This document shows, piece after piece, positions 1 through 5,880 of a DNA stretch of 5,903 nt (position 1 is its first letter; every line of letters begins with the position of its first letter). Source of the stretch: an uncultured Nocardiopsis sp. (GTDB lineage: Bacteria; Actinomycetota; Actinomycetes; Streptosporangiales; Streptosporangiaceae); contig CALGOD010000374.1 of assembly GCA_937957845.1 (NCBI GenBank), positions 1 through 5,903 on the forward strand. The letters are read 5' to 3'. A program made the translations under genes and the position numbers. Below the pieces are notes generated by a model. The model did no database searches. It had not been told where the DNA came from and saw only the letters and a program-made list of their open reading frames with translations.

Positions 1-1568
1 CGTGTGTGGCGACGGTCGTCGTCCACGGGTGTGACGATGTCGGCGAAGTCGCCCTTGTGCAGCGGTGTGTTGAAGAACTGCGTCTGTGGCGCCTGCTGAT
101 CCTCCTCATACCGGGCCACGGGGCGCCCTCCGTGACCGGCCGCGTCCACAGGGTCCATCATCATGGTGCCCTGCGGGTCCTCACGCGCGAGTTCATCGGG
201 TTGGATGAGCCGGGTGCCCTGCGCGTCGTCGGGATCCTCGCCCCCGCTCACAGGGTCGATCCGCATCGTCCCCTGCGGATCGTACGGGTCGTCCGCACCG
301 CCGGGGGTGATCGGCTCGGTCCCCTGGAACCCACCCGGATCGTCGATGGCCCCCTCCCCGACGCCCCCGCCCCGCCGTCGGCCCGACAGGTCGTCGGTGG
401 ACTCGGGGTCGTCGTGCAGACCGCCCGAGTGGGCGGCGTGGGTCGAGCGCGGAGGGTCCTTCGGAAGCGACCAGGAGGCCGCGGCCGGGTTGGCACCACT
501 ACTGGTGTGCGAGGGGCCCCAGCCCTCGTCTCCTTTGGCGGTGTGTCCGGCGAGGTGGCCCATGGCTCCCCCGAGCCCGGCTCCGGCCGCGCCCGCGACC
601 GCGGCGCCGCCCAGACCACCACCGGCCCCAGCCGCCTCGGCACCTCCCCTGGTCCCGCCCATGTGGCCGCCCGCGGCCGGATTGTAGATGGTGTGGTTGC
701 CGGTCAACCCCGTCTGACCCCCGGGGTCCTCGGTCCAGGGCAGGTCGAGGTTGAGGCGGCTGGTCTCCTCCACGAGCTCCGCGGCCGTGGGGCGGCGGGC
801 CATGTCCCGGGAGACGGCACGGTTGACCAACGGGCGCAGCGCCTCGTGCATCCCGTCCATGTCGATCTCGCCGTTGAGGATGCGGAAGAAGATGACCTCG
901 AAGGAGCCCGCGCCGTAGGGCGGACGTCCGGTGGAGGCGAAGGCGACGGTGCCGCCCCAGGCGTGGATGTCGGTGGCCGGCCCCAGGTCCGTGCCCTCGA
1001 TGACCTCCGGGGACAGGTAGCTGGGCGTACCGACGAACGTACCGGTCTGGGTGAGCTTGGCGCCGTCCACGGCGTGGGCGATACCGAAGTCGATGACGAT
1101 CGGCTCACCGTTGGAGATGATCACGTTGCCGGGTTTGAGGTCGCGGTGGATCACCTCCACCGCGTGGATGTCCTTGATCGCCCGGGCCAGTCCGGTCACG
1201 AACCGTGTGAGCGCGCGACCGCGCAGAGGTCCGTGGTCGGTGACGGTCGCGTCCAGGGTCGGTCCGGGGATGTACTCGGTGACCACCCACGGCAGTTCGG
1301 CCTGGGTGTCCGCCTCGATGACCTCGGCCACGTTGGGACTGTGCACCCGGCGCATGGTCTCGACCTCGCGGGCGAGTCGGGCACGGGCGATGTGGTCTCC
1401 CGCGACCTCCGGCTTGAGGACCTTCACCGCGACGAACTGCTCGGTCCGGGGGTCCTCGGCCTGGTACACCACGCCCATGCCGCCCTGCCCGATACGGCGG
1501 CGGATCACGTAGTGGCCGATGCGCTCCGGCAGCTCCTCGCCCATGGGGAAACCTGCCGACATTGCCAT
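1..1568 (-). CDS. Hanks-type Ser/Thr protein kinase with repeat-bearing C-terminal tail (3' end cut by window)
   Basis: This kinase phosphorylates proteins on Ser/Thr, probably in signalling; its targets are unknown. There are 522 complete codons, and the reading frame is still open at base 1. Catalytic domain, about residues 20-275: glycine loop GQGGMGVVY (27-35), ATP-binding Lys49, probable helix-C Glu68, catalytic loop HRDLKPGN (141-148) with Asp143, DFG (160-162), an activation loop with Thr173, 175, 177 and 181, SPE in place of the usual APE (186-188), and the late-domain Arg in RRPTAAEL. All catalytic residues are present, so it should be active. The tail holds an uncharged Gly/Ala-rich stretch (312-337), an acidic Gly/Pro-rich region and four QGT repeats (415-471). 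No PASTA domain is seen. The ATG at 1568 has GAGGGG 11 bases upstream; Met3 (1562) and Met9 (1544) are alternative starts. It stands apart from the upstream gene by 371 bases, so it is probably transcribed on its own. Confidence 0.93.
   Translation of the reverse strand, partial: MAMSAGFPMGEELPERIGHYVIRRRIGQGGMGVVYQAEDPRTEQFVAVKVLKPEVAGDHIARARLAREVETMRRVHSPNVAEVIEADTQAELPWVVTEYIPGPTLDATVTDHGPLRGRALTRFVTGLARAIKDIHAVEVIHRDLKPGNVIISNGEPIVIDFGIAHAVDGAKLTQTGTFVGTPSYLSPEVIEGTDLGPATDIHAWGGTVAFASTGRPPYGAGSFEVIFFRILNGEIDMDGMHEALRPLVNRAVSRDMARRPTAAELVEETSRLNLDLPWTEDPGGQTGLTGNHTIYNPAAGGHMGGTRGGAEAAGAGGGLGGAAVAGAAGAGLGGAMGHLAGHTAKGDEGWGPSHTSSGANPAAASWSLPKDPPRSTHAAHSGGLHDDPESTDDLSGRRRGGGVGEGAIDDPGGFQGTEPITPGGADDPYDPQGTMRIDPVSGGEDPDDAQGTRLIQPDELAREDPQGTMMMDPVDAAGHGGRPVARYEEDQQAPQTQFFNTPLHKGDFADIVTPVDDDRRHT
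156..326 (-). repeat. Four degenerate QGT repeats in the kinase tail
   Basis: The kinase tail contains QGTEPI, QGTMRI, QGTRLI and QGTMMM, starting at residues 415, 432, 450 and 466 (DNA 309-326, 258-275, 204-221 and 156-173). Spacing is 17, 18 and 16 residues. Each is usually preceded by an Asp and followed by a Pro; two copies continue as DPV. Each has a Thr followed three residues later by Ile, or Met in the last copy. The codons differ between copies, which suggests selection on the protein rather than recent DNA duplication. Function is unknown. Confidence 0.8.
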
Positions 1569-1609
1569 CGAGAACTCATCCCCTCAAAAGACCGCATACC
1601 GCCACGTCC

Positions 1610-1636
1610 AGCTTATCGGCCGGGGGGATGGGTCAA
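1610..1636 (-). promoter_or_regulatory. Weak candidate housekeeping promoter for the kinase
   Basis: On the minus strand, TTGACC (1636-1631) and TAAGCT (1615-1610) resemble -35 and -10 boxes. The 15-base spacer is shorter than the usual 17-18. A start near 1603 would give a leader of about 35 bases before the kinase ATG. This rests on motif resemblance only. Confidence 0.25.
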
Positions 1637-1736
1637 CCTTGGCTTGTGTGGCCCGTGCGGGGCCCGTTCGGTCGCTTCCGCGCCTGCGCGGTACGGGCCC
1701 GGCAGACGCGTACGTGCTCGGAGAACCACCACGAGT

Positions 1737-1764
1737 ATGACGGAAAACTCGCGCACACGGTTCC
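1737..1764 (-). promoter_or_regulatory. Candidate ECF-sigma-type promoter upstream of the kinase
   Basis: On the minus strand, GGAACC (1764-1759) is followed after exactly 16 bases by CGTCAT (1742-1737). This matches the general GGAAC / CGTC pattern recognised by many extracytoplasmic-function sigma factors such as SigE of streptomycetes. It would give a leader of roughly 160 bases before the kinase start. Short motifs occur by chance, so this is only a candidate. Confidence 0.33.
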
Positions 1765-1868
1765 CCCCTCTTCGCGCACGGGCCGGCCGGATGCGGACGC
1801 TCGGGGCTTCCCATAAAGCTACTCAACCCGACGAAAGCAAAGAACCATCCTGAATATCACCGAAACCA

Positions 1869-1899
1869 GGAAGGACGGCGAAACCATCGCCGCCCTTCC
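1869..1899 (-). terminator. Probable terminator downstream of the crotonase gene
   Basis: Read on the minus strand, a 13-pair stem forms between GGAAGGGCGGCGA and TCGCCGTCCTTCC around a 5-base loop. All pairs are Watson-Crick except one G-U. The wobble pairs only in the minus-strand RNA (it is A-C in the plus-strand RNA), which points to use in this orientation. No long U run follows, only a mildly T-rich stretch, as is common in actinomycetes. A smaller hairpin (GGACG / CGTCC, 1936-1923) lies between the stop codon and this stem. Confidence 0.68.
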
Positions 1900-1939
1900 C
1901 GCCCTGCTCAGGTCTCGTGTGAGGACGCCCTCGTCCGGA

Positions 1940-2746
1940 TCAACGCCCCTCGAAGACGGCCTTGCCGGGGCCCTGCTCGACAAAGCTGCGCATACCGGTC
2001 TTCTGGTCCTCGGTCGCGAAAAGCCCGGCGAAATGCATGCGCTCGATCTCCAGACCCGTGTCCAGATCGGTCTCCAGCCCCCGGTCCACGGCCTCCTTGG
2101 CGGCGGCCAGCGCCACGGCCGGACCGTCGGCGTACCGGGCCACCAGCGCCACGGCCTCCCTGTAGACCTCCTCGTCCGGGACGACATGGTCCACCAGGCC
2201 GATCTCCCGAGCCTCGTCGGCCTTCACGTGCCGACCACTGAAGATCAGTTCCTTGGCCCGTGCCGGACCGATGAGACGGGGCAGGCGCTGCGTCCCACCC
2301 GCGCCGGGGATCACACCCAGCTGGATCTCGGGGACGCCCAGCTTCGCTCCGGCTCCCGCGACACGGAAGTCGGCGGCCAGCGCCAGCTCCAGCCCGCCGC
2401 CCAGCGCGTATCCGGTGACCGCCGCCACCACCGGCTTGGGGATCCGCGCCACGAGAGTCAGCGCGTTCTGCAGATCACGCGCGTACTCGCGCATCTGGAC
2501 GGCGGTACGGTCGGCCATCTCCTTGATGTCGGCACCCGCCACGAAGACACGCTCTCCGCCGTAGACCACCACGGCGCGCACGGTGGAATCGGCGGACACC
2601 TGCCTGGCGGCCTCGGCGATCTCGGCCGTCAGCACCGCGTTGAGAGCGTTGACCTTCGGCCGGTCCAGCCGGATCACGGCCACCGCCGCGTGGTCCGGGT
2701 CCTTCTCCACTCGAACGAACTCGCCCACGGTCTCCACCTCGTTCAT
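1940..2746 (-). CDS. Enoyl-CoA hydratase/isomerase family protein (crotonase)
   Basis: This is a cytoplasmic crotonase-fold enzyme of 268 residues, the usual length. It most likely hydrates trans-2-enoyl-CoA to 3-hydroxyacyl-CoA in fatty-acid or amino-acid breakdown. Visible features: an N-terminal LDRPKVNALN segment (27-36), the oxyanion-hole region VAGADIKEM (69-77) and GGG (117-119), and the two acid/base glutamates, Glu120 in GGGLE and Glu140 in VPE. Their 20-residue spacing is the same as Glu144/Glu164 of rat mitochondrial enoyl-CoA hydratase. The conserved IPGAGGTQRLPR follows (146-157). Keeping both glutamates favours true hydratase activity over a divergent crotonase, but the acyl chain used cannot be read from sequence. 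The ATG has a partial Shine-Dalgarno, GGTGAAG, 5 bases upstream. It begins 36 bases after ykoC, with no obvious promoter or terminator between, so co-transcription is likely. Confidence 0.93.
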   Translation of the reverse strand: MNEVETVGEFVRVEKDPDHAAVAVIRLDRPKVNALNAVLTAEIAEAARQVSADSTVRAVVVYGGERVFVAGADIKEMADRTAVQMREYARDLQNALTLVARIPKPVVAAVTGYALGGGLELALAADFRVAGAGAKLGVPEIQLGVIPGAGGTQRLPRLIGPARAKELIFSGRHVKADEAREIGLVDHVVPDEEVYREAVALVARYADGPAVALAAAKEAVDRGLETDLDTGLEIERMHFAGLFATEDQKTGMRSFVEQGPGKAVFEGR

Positions 2747-2782
2747 CTCGACTTCACCGTCCGGAACTGCCTACCACCTGTC

Positions 2783-3565
2783 TCAGGAGAAGAGCAGCAC
2801 CAGGGTGCCCGATCGGGCGGAAAACGTGTAGGCCGCCCCCAGGAGCAGGACCGTGCCGACGAGCAGCGCCGTGTCCGCGATCCGCCAGTGACTCCGTCTG
2901 GCCCATGTGCGCGGGCCGGTCCCGAAGGCACGGGCGTCCATCGCGGTCGCCAGCAGTGTGCCGGTACGGATGGAGCGCACCAGCAGGGCGAACAGACGAC
3001 CGAAGAACAACGTGACCGCCCGTACCGGGTCGTATCCGGCCTCCAGTCCCCGTGCCCGCCGTGCCAGGGTGATGGTGCGCCACTGGTCCGCGAGCAACGG
3101 GATGAGACGCAGCGCCGCCAGCACGCCCATGGCGGGTCGTTCGGGGACCTTCAGCCGCTGCACCAGTCCATCGAACATCTCCGTCGGGTCACTGCTCACG
3201 GCCGCGAGCAGACCCGGTAGGGCGATGGCCAGCAGGCGCACCGCCGCCCCCAGGGCGCCCTCCACCCCGTGTTCGCCGTACAGGTAGTTGACCAACCCGC
3301 TGGACAGACCCATGAGGAGGAAGGGCGTGCCGAGGACGAGCAGGGTACGCCCGTCGATCCCGCTGAACGGCAGGAGCAACAGGATGCCCACCAGCACCAC
3401 ACCGCCGGTGACCGCGTCCATGGCCGGGAGAAGACCGATGCTCAGCGTCAAGGCGGCGAGCAGCTTGGCCGCGGGGTTGAGCCCGACCAACCAGTAGCGG
3501 ATCCCACCGTCCTCAGGCGTGTCCAGGGTCAGCATGTCCCCGCCCGGGGATCGACGCTCAGTCAT
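2783..3565 (-). CDS. ykoC: ECF transporter T component (EcfT/CbiQ family), YkoC-like
   Basis: This is the membrane coupling protein of an energy-coupling-factor importer; it links the ATPase to the substrate-binding S component. The 260 residues compare with about 254 in B. subtilis YkoC. Hydrophobic segments lie at roughly 34-47, 53-67, 74-92, 103-122 and 231-247. The two cytoplasmic coupling motifs of EcfT proteins are visible: Ala-Arg-Gly at 171-173 (in RRARGLEAG) and Ala-Arg-Ala at 211-213 (in MDARAFG). The second has Ala where Gly is common. The ATG at 3565 overlaps the end of ykoD by 8 bases (ATGACTGA) and has a strong AGGAGG 4 bases upstream, suggesting translational coupling. The start at Met11 (3535) is less likely. 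The family is clear; the substrate is inferred from the neighbours and the riboswitch. Confidence 0.92.
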   Translation of the reverse strand: MTERRSPGGDMLTLDTPEDGGIRYWLVGLNPAAKLLAALTLSIGLLPAMDAVTGGVVLVGILLLLPFSGIDGRTLLVLGTPFLLMGLSSGLVNYLYGEHGVEGALGAAVRLLAIALPGLLAAVSSDPTEMFDGLVQRLKVPERPAMGVLAALRLIPLLADQWRTITLARRARGLEAGYDPVRAVTLFFGRLFALLVRSIRTGTLLATAMDARAFGTGPRTWARRSHWRIADTALLVGTVLLLGAAYTFSARSGTLVLLFS

Positions 3566-5138
3566 GGGCCCTCCTGGTCCGCTTCCCCGCCGGGGCCCGC
3601 TCCTTACGGTCCGCGTCCCCGCACACGGCGCGTCCCCCCCCCACGTACACCCGCCCGTCCGCCCGATGCCGCAACAGCAGGTCGTCGTGGGTGGCCATGA
3701 TCACGGCCCTGCCCTCCGCCCTCAGAGCTCCCAGCAACTCCACCAGCTCGGTCCAGGTACGGGTGTCCTGACCGAAGGTCGGCTCGTCCAACACCAACAC
3801 GTCAGGTGCGTGGGAGGGGCCGGAACTGAGTGCGGTGGCCACCGACAGCCGTCGTTTCTCCCCTCCGGAGAGGGTGTAGGGGTGCACGTCGGCCAGCGTG
3901 GTGAGGCGCAGCCGCCACATCAACTCGTCCACCCAGGCGTCGGTCTCGCTCTCGCCCATCCCGGCCCGTAGGGGGGCGAACCTCAGTTCGTCGCGGACGG
4001 TGGTGGTGACGAACTGGTCCTCGGCATGCTGGAAGACCGTTCCCACGTGCCGGGCCAGCCTCCGGGCCGGCCAGCGCACCAGTGGGCGCCGGTCGACCTC
4101 GGCCAACGGCCCGTGCGGCAGCACCCGCCCCCGATGGGGACCGGACAACCCGGCCAGCATGGTCAACAGCGTGGACTTGCCCGCGCCGTTGGGACCGGTC
4201 AGGGCCGTCGCGGTCCCGGCGCGCATCGTGAGGTCCACGCCCTCGAGCACCACACGCCGGGGCGTGGAACGCGCGCCCAGTTGGAAGGGTGTGCGCGCGG
4301 CCACCCCCACGGCCTCCAACCGCGCTCCTCCGCCGGGCGCCGCCGACAGGACGGGTTCGGGCTCGCTCCCCGGCACCCACACCCCCCGCGCGGCCAGCGC
4401 ACGCCCGTGCTCGGCGAACACGGTGGAGGGGTCACCGTCCGCGGCCACGCCCCCGCCGGGCTCCACGACCACGACCCTGTCCACCAGACCGACCACGTCG
4501 GCCACACGGTGCTCGACCAGGACCAGGGTCGCCGCGGTCTCGGCGAGCAGGCGCCCGAGAACGCCGCGCACGAGTTCGGCTCCCTCCGGGTCGAGGTTGG
4601 CGGTGGGCTCGTCCAACAGCAGCAGGCGCGGGCGCATGGCCAGCGCTCCCGCGAGCGCCAGGCGCTGCTTCTCCCCGCCTGAGAGCGCGCCGGTGGAGTG
4701 GCGGGGCCCGTACGGGAAGCCCACGGCGCGCAATGCCTCGTGGACTCGTGGCCGGATCGATCCCGGGTCCACGCCGAGGTTCTCCAGGCCGAAGGCCACG
4801 TCGTCGCCCGCACGCGCCATGACCAACTGCGTCTCGGGATCCTGGCCGACCAGGCCGACCGCGCCCCGGCTTCGATCGGCCGGTCCCCCGTCCACGAGCA
4901 GGGTGCCCTCCTGGTCCCCGCTGATGGCGGCGTCATCGCCGGTCAGGCCGGCCAGTGCGTGCAGCAGGGTGGACTTGCCCGCTCCCGACGCTCCCAGCAG
5001 CAGTACGCGTTCACCGGGTTCGATGGTCAGATCCACACCGCGCAGCGCGTACTCCGTGCGCCCGGAGTGCCGCCATCCCCAGCCGGACAGCTCCACTCGC
5101 GCTCCCGCCGCGCGGCCGCCCTTCCCCGTATCGGTCAC
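3558..5138 (-). CDS. ykoD: ECF transporter ATPase with two fused nucleotide-binding domains (YkoD-like)
   Basis: This protein supplies ATP-driven energy to the YkoE/YkoC membrane module. Its 526 residues form two complete ABC domains in one chain. Domain 1: Walker A GASGAGKST (49-57), Q-loop Gln99 in GQDPETQ, signature LSGGE (152-156), Walker B LLLLDEP (172-178), switch His210. Domain 2: Walker A GPNGAGKST (315-323), Q-loop Gln370 in FQHAEDQ, LSGGEKRRL (423-431), VLVLDEP (447-453), His484. Both sites therefore look competent. The second Gln shortly after each Q-loop is typical of ECF ATPases (compare NPDNQ). A Pro/Gly/Ala-rich linker (about 245-275) joins the halves. The start is GTG (5138-5136), with GAAGGG 7 bases upstream inside the end of ykoE; only 3 bases separate it from the ykoE stop. 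The C-terminus is basic. B. subtilis YkoD is slightly shorter but has the same fused design. Confidence 0.95.
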   Translation of the reverse strand: MTDTGKGGRAAGARVELSGWGWRHSGRTEYALRGVDLTIEPGERVLLLGASGAGKSTLLHALAGLTGDDAAISGDQEGTLLVDGGPADRSRGAVGLVGQDPETQLVMARAGDDVAFGLENLGVDPGSIRPRVHEALRAVGFPYGPRHSTGALSGGEKQRLALAGALAMRPRLLLLDEPTANLDPEGAELVRGVLGRLLAETAATLVLVEHRVADVVGLVDRVVVVEPGGGVAADGDPSTVFAEHGRALAARGVWVPGSEPEPVLSAAPGGGARLEAVGVAARTPFQLGARSTPRRVVLEGVDLTMRAGTATALTGPNGAGKSTLLTMLAGLSGPHRGRVLPHGPLAEVDRRPLVRWPARRLARHVGTVFQHAEDQFVTTTVRDELRFAPLRAGMGESETDAWVDELMWRLRLTTLADVHPYTLSGGEKRRLSVATALSSGPSHAPDVLVLDEPTFGQDTRTWTELVELLGALRAEGRAVIMATHDDLLLRHRADGRVYVGGGRAVCGDADRKERAPAGKRTRRAHD

Positions 5139-5141
5139 GGA

Positions 5142-5753
5142 TCAGCCCTTCGCCGACGGGAAGGGCGCCAGGGCCCCGGAGCGGGCCAGGGCGGTGGTGA
5201 GCAACCTGCCTCCCACACCCGCGATGAGCGCGGCACTGATCAGCAGGATGACGCCGTAGACGATCTGGAAGTGGAGCGGCCAGGTGACGTAGTAGACCAG
5301 GTTGTCGCGGACGGCGGGGGACAGTCCCGCGGCCGCCGCCGCGAGCACGGCGACCCCCATGCCCCATCGCCGGTAGCCGAAGGCGAGGAAGACCAACTCG
5401 GGCAGGAGTCCCTGGAGTGCGCCCTCCAGGAGGACGGTGATCCCCCACTGCGTGCCCAGGATCGCCGACACCGAGGCGGCGGCGACGGAGGGGAGCAGGG
5501 CGGCTCCAGGTTTGCGGATGATCAACCCTCCGAGGACCCCGGAGATCAGCCACATGCCGTAGAGGACGGCCTGGGCGGGTGGAAAGCCCAGGAACAGCGG
5601 GGAGGCGATCGACCACACGATGTTCCACAGCCAGAAGACGACGCCGACGGCGACGCCGAGGACCGCGGCCACGACGATGTCGACCGTGCGCCAGTTCCGT
5701 AACCGGTCGAGGATCTCCCACCAGAAGCCGGTCCTGGCTGTGTTCTGCTTCAC
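5142..5753 (-). CDS. ykoE: ECF transporter S component, YkoE family (thiamine/HMP)
   Basis: This is the substrate-binding integral membrane subunit, predicted to take up thiamine or hydroxymethylpyrimidine. It has 203 residues from the GTG at 5753, against about 199 in B. subtilis YkoE. Hydrophobic segments lie at about 24-46, 57-77, 84-100, 102-125, 131-147 and 161-183. The family hallmark IIRKPGAAL (78-86) follows the second segment, and QGLLPELVF (114-122) matches the conserved Gln/Glu region of YkoE. The GTG is chosen because GAAGGGA sits 7 bases upstream and family length fits. An in-frame ATG at 5897 is rejected, because it lies inside the conserved 3' end of the TPP aptamer and would add 48 residues of low-complexity Arg/Pro/Gly sequence. 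It is the first gene after the riboswitch and is followed directly by ykoD and ykoC. Substrate is inferred from family and riboswitch; HMP versus thiamine is unresolved. Confidence 0.92.
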   Translation of the reverse strand: MKQNTARTGFWWEILDRLRNWRTVDIVVAAVLGVAVGVVFWLWNIVWSIASPLFLGFPPAQAVLYGMWLISGVLGGLIIRKPGAALLPSVAAASVSAILGTQWGITVLLEGALQGLLPELVFLAFGYRRWGMGVAVLAAAAAGLSPAVRDNLVYYVTWPLHFQIVYGVILLISAALIAGVGGRLLTTALARSGALAPFPSAKG

Positions 5754-5760
5754 GACTGTG

Positions 5761-5767
5761 TCCCTTC
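5761..5767 (-). promoter_or_regulatory. Shine-Dalgarno sequence that fixes the ykoE start
   Basis: GAAGGGA lies 7 bases before the GTG start of ykoE. It is part of the decamer CGGCGAAGGG (5771-5762), which occurs again at the same distance before the GTG of ykoD (5155-5146). It decides between GTG at 5753 and the upstream in-frame ATG at 5897. Confidence 0.75.
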
Positions 5768-5809
5768 GCCGGAGATGACGAGGGCCGCACGGCCGAGAGC
5801 GGCACCGAG

Positions 5810-5861
5810 GGTGTGCGCCGGGCGCGCGGCCGGGGACCTCCCCGGTGCGCGGGAGCACACC
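5810..5861 (-). promoter_or_regulatory. Nested hairpin in the riboswitch leader (possible expression platform)
   Basis: In the leader RNA, GGTGTGC (5861-5855) pairs with GCACACC (5816-5810). Inside are a 5-pair stem of alternating G and C (5851-5847 with 5827-5823) and a 6-pair CCGGGG/CCCCGG stem (5845-5840 with 5835-5830) closing a 4-base loop. It lies about 20 bases after the aptamer. No U run follows, so it is not a classical intrinsic terminator. It may be part of the switching structure or simply stable leader RNA. The pairing is seen directly; the role is inferred. Confidence 0.5.
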
Positions 5862-5880
5862 GCCGGTGACGGTTCCCACG

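Larger units (their letters stand above)
1569..1939. other. Non-coding region between kinase and crotonase genes
   Basis: I find no convincing gene in these 371 bases. Open frames crossing the region lack a ribosome binding site or recognisable product. It contains the terminator hairpins of the crotonase gene (about 1869-1936), a comparatively A/T-rich patch at about 1803-1868, two weak candidate promoters for the kinase, and the short palindrome GGCCGGCC at 1781-1788, for which I have no function. Confidence 0.6.

Noticed and set aside
1781..1788. GGCCGGCC palindrome as an operator
   Set aside because: An 8-base G/C palindrome is expected by chance in DNA of this composition, and no second copy or known binding site supports it.
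1519..1826. Small open frames in the region upstream of the kinase on both strands
   Set aside because: They lack ribosome binding sites and recognisable products, overlap each other on opposite strands, and are expected by chance in GC-rich DNA.
6..1853. A 615-codon open frame on the plus strand opposite the kinase
   Set aside because: It is the antisense shadow of a high-GC gene: stop codons are rare, the translation is Arg/Gly/Val/His-rich with no domain, and the minus strand encodes a full set of kinase motifs.
2770..2790. Short inverted repeat CCTG/CAGG around the ykoC stop as a terminator
   Set aside because: Four pairs with a 3-base loop and no following U run is too weak. The 36-base gap to the crotonase fits an operon better.
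1919..3220. A 433-codon plus-strand open frame opposite the crotonase and ykoC
   Set aside because: It runs across two real minus-strand genes and their spacer, has a low-complexity composition and no recognisable motif.
3898..5259. A 453-codon plus-strand open frame opposite ykoD
   Set aside because: It is Ser/Arg/Pro-rich antisense sequence. The opposite strand has two complete ABC ATPase domains, and the frame crosses the ykoD/ykoE junction.
5011..5805. A 264-codon minus-strand frame overlapping ykoE and the start of ykoD
   Set aside because: It is an out-of-frame Arg/Pro/Gly-rich translation. The alternative frame has clear membrane segments and the YkoE motif.
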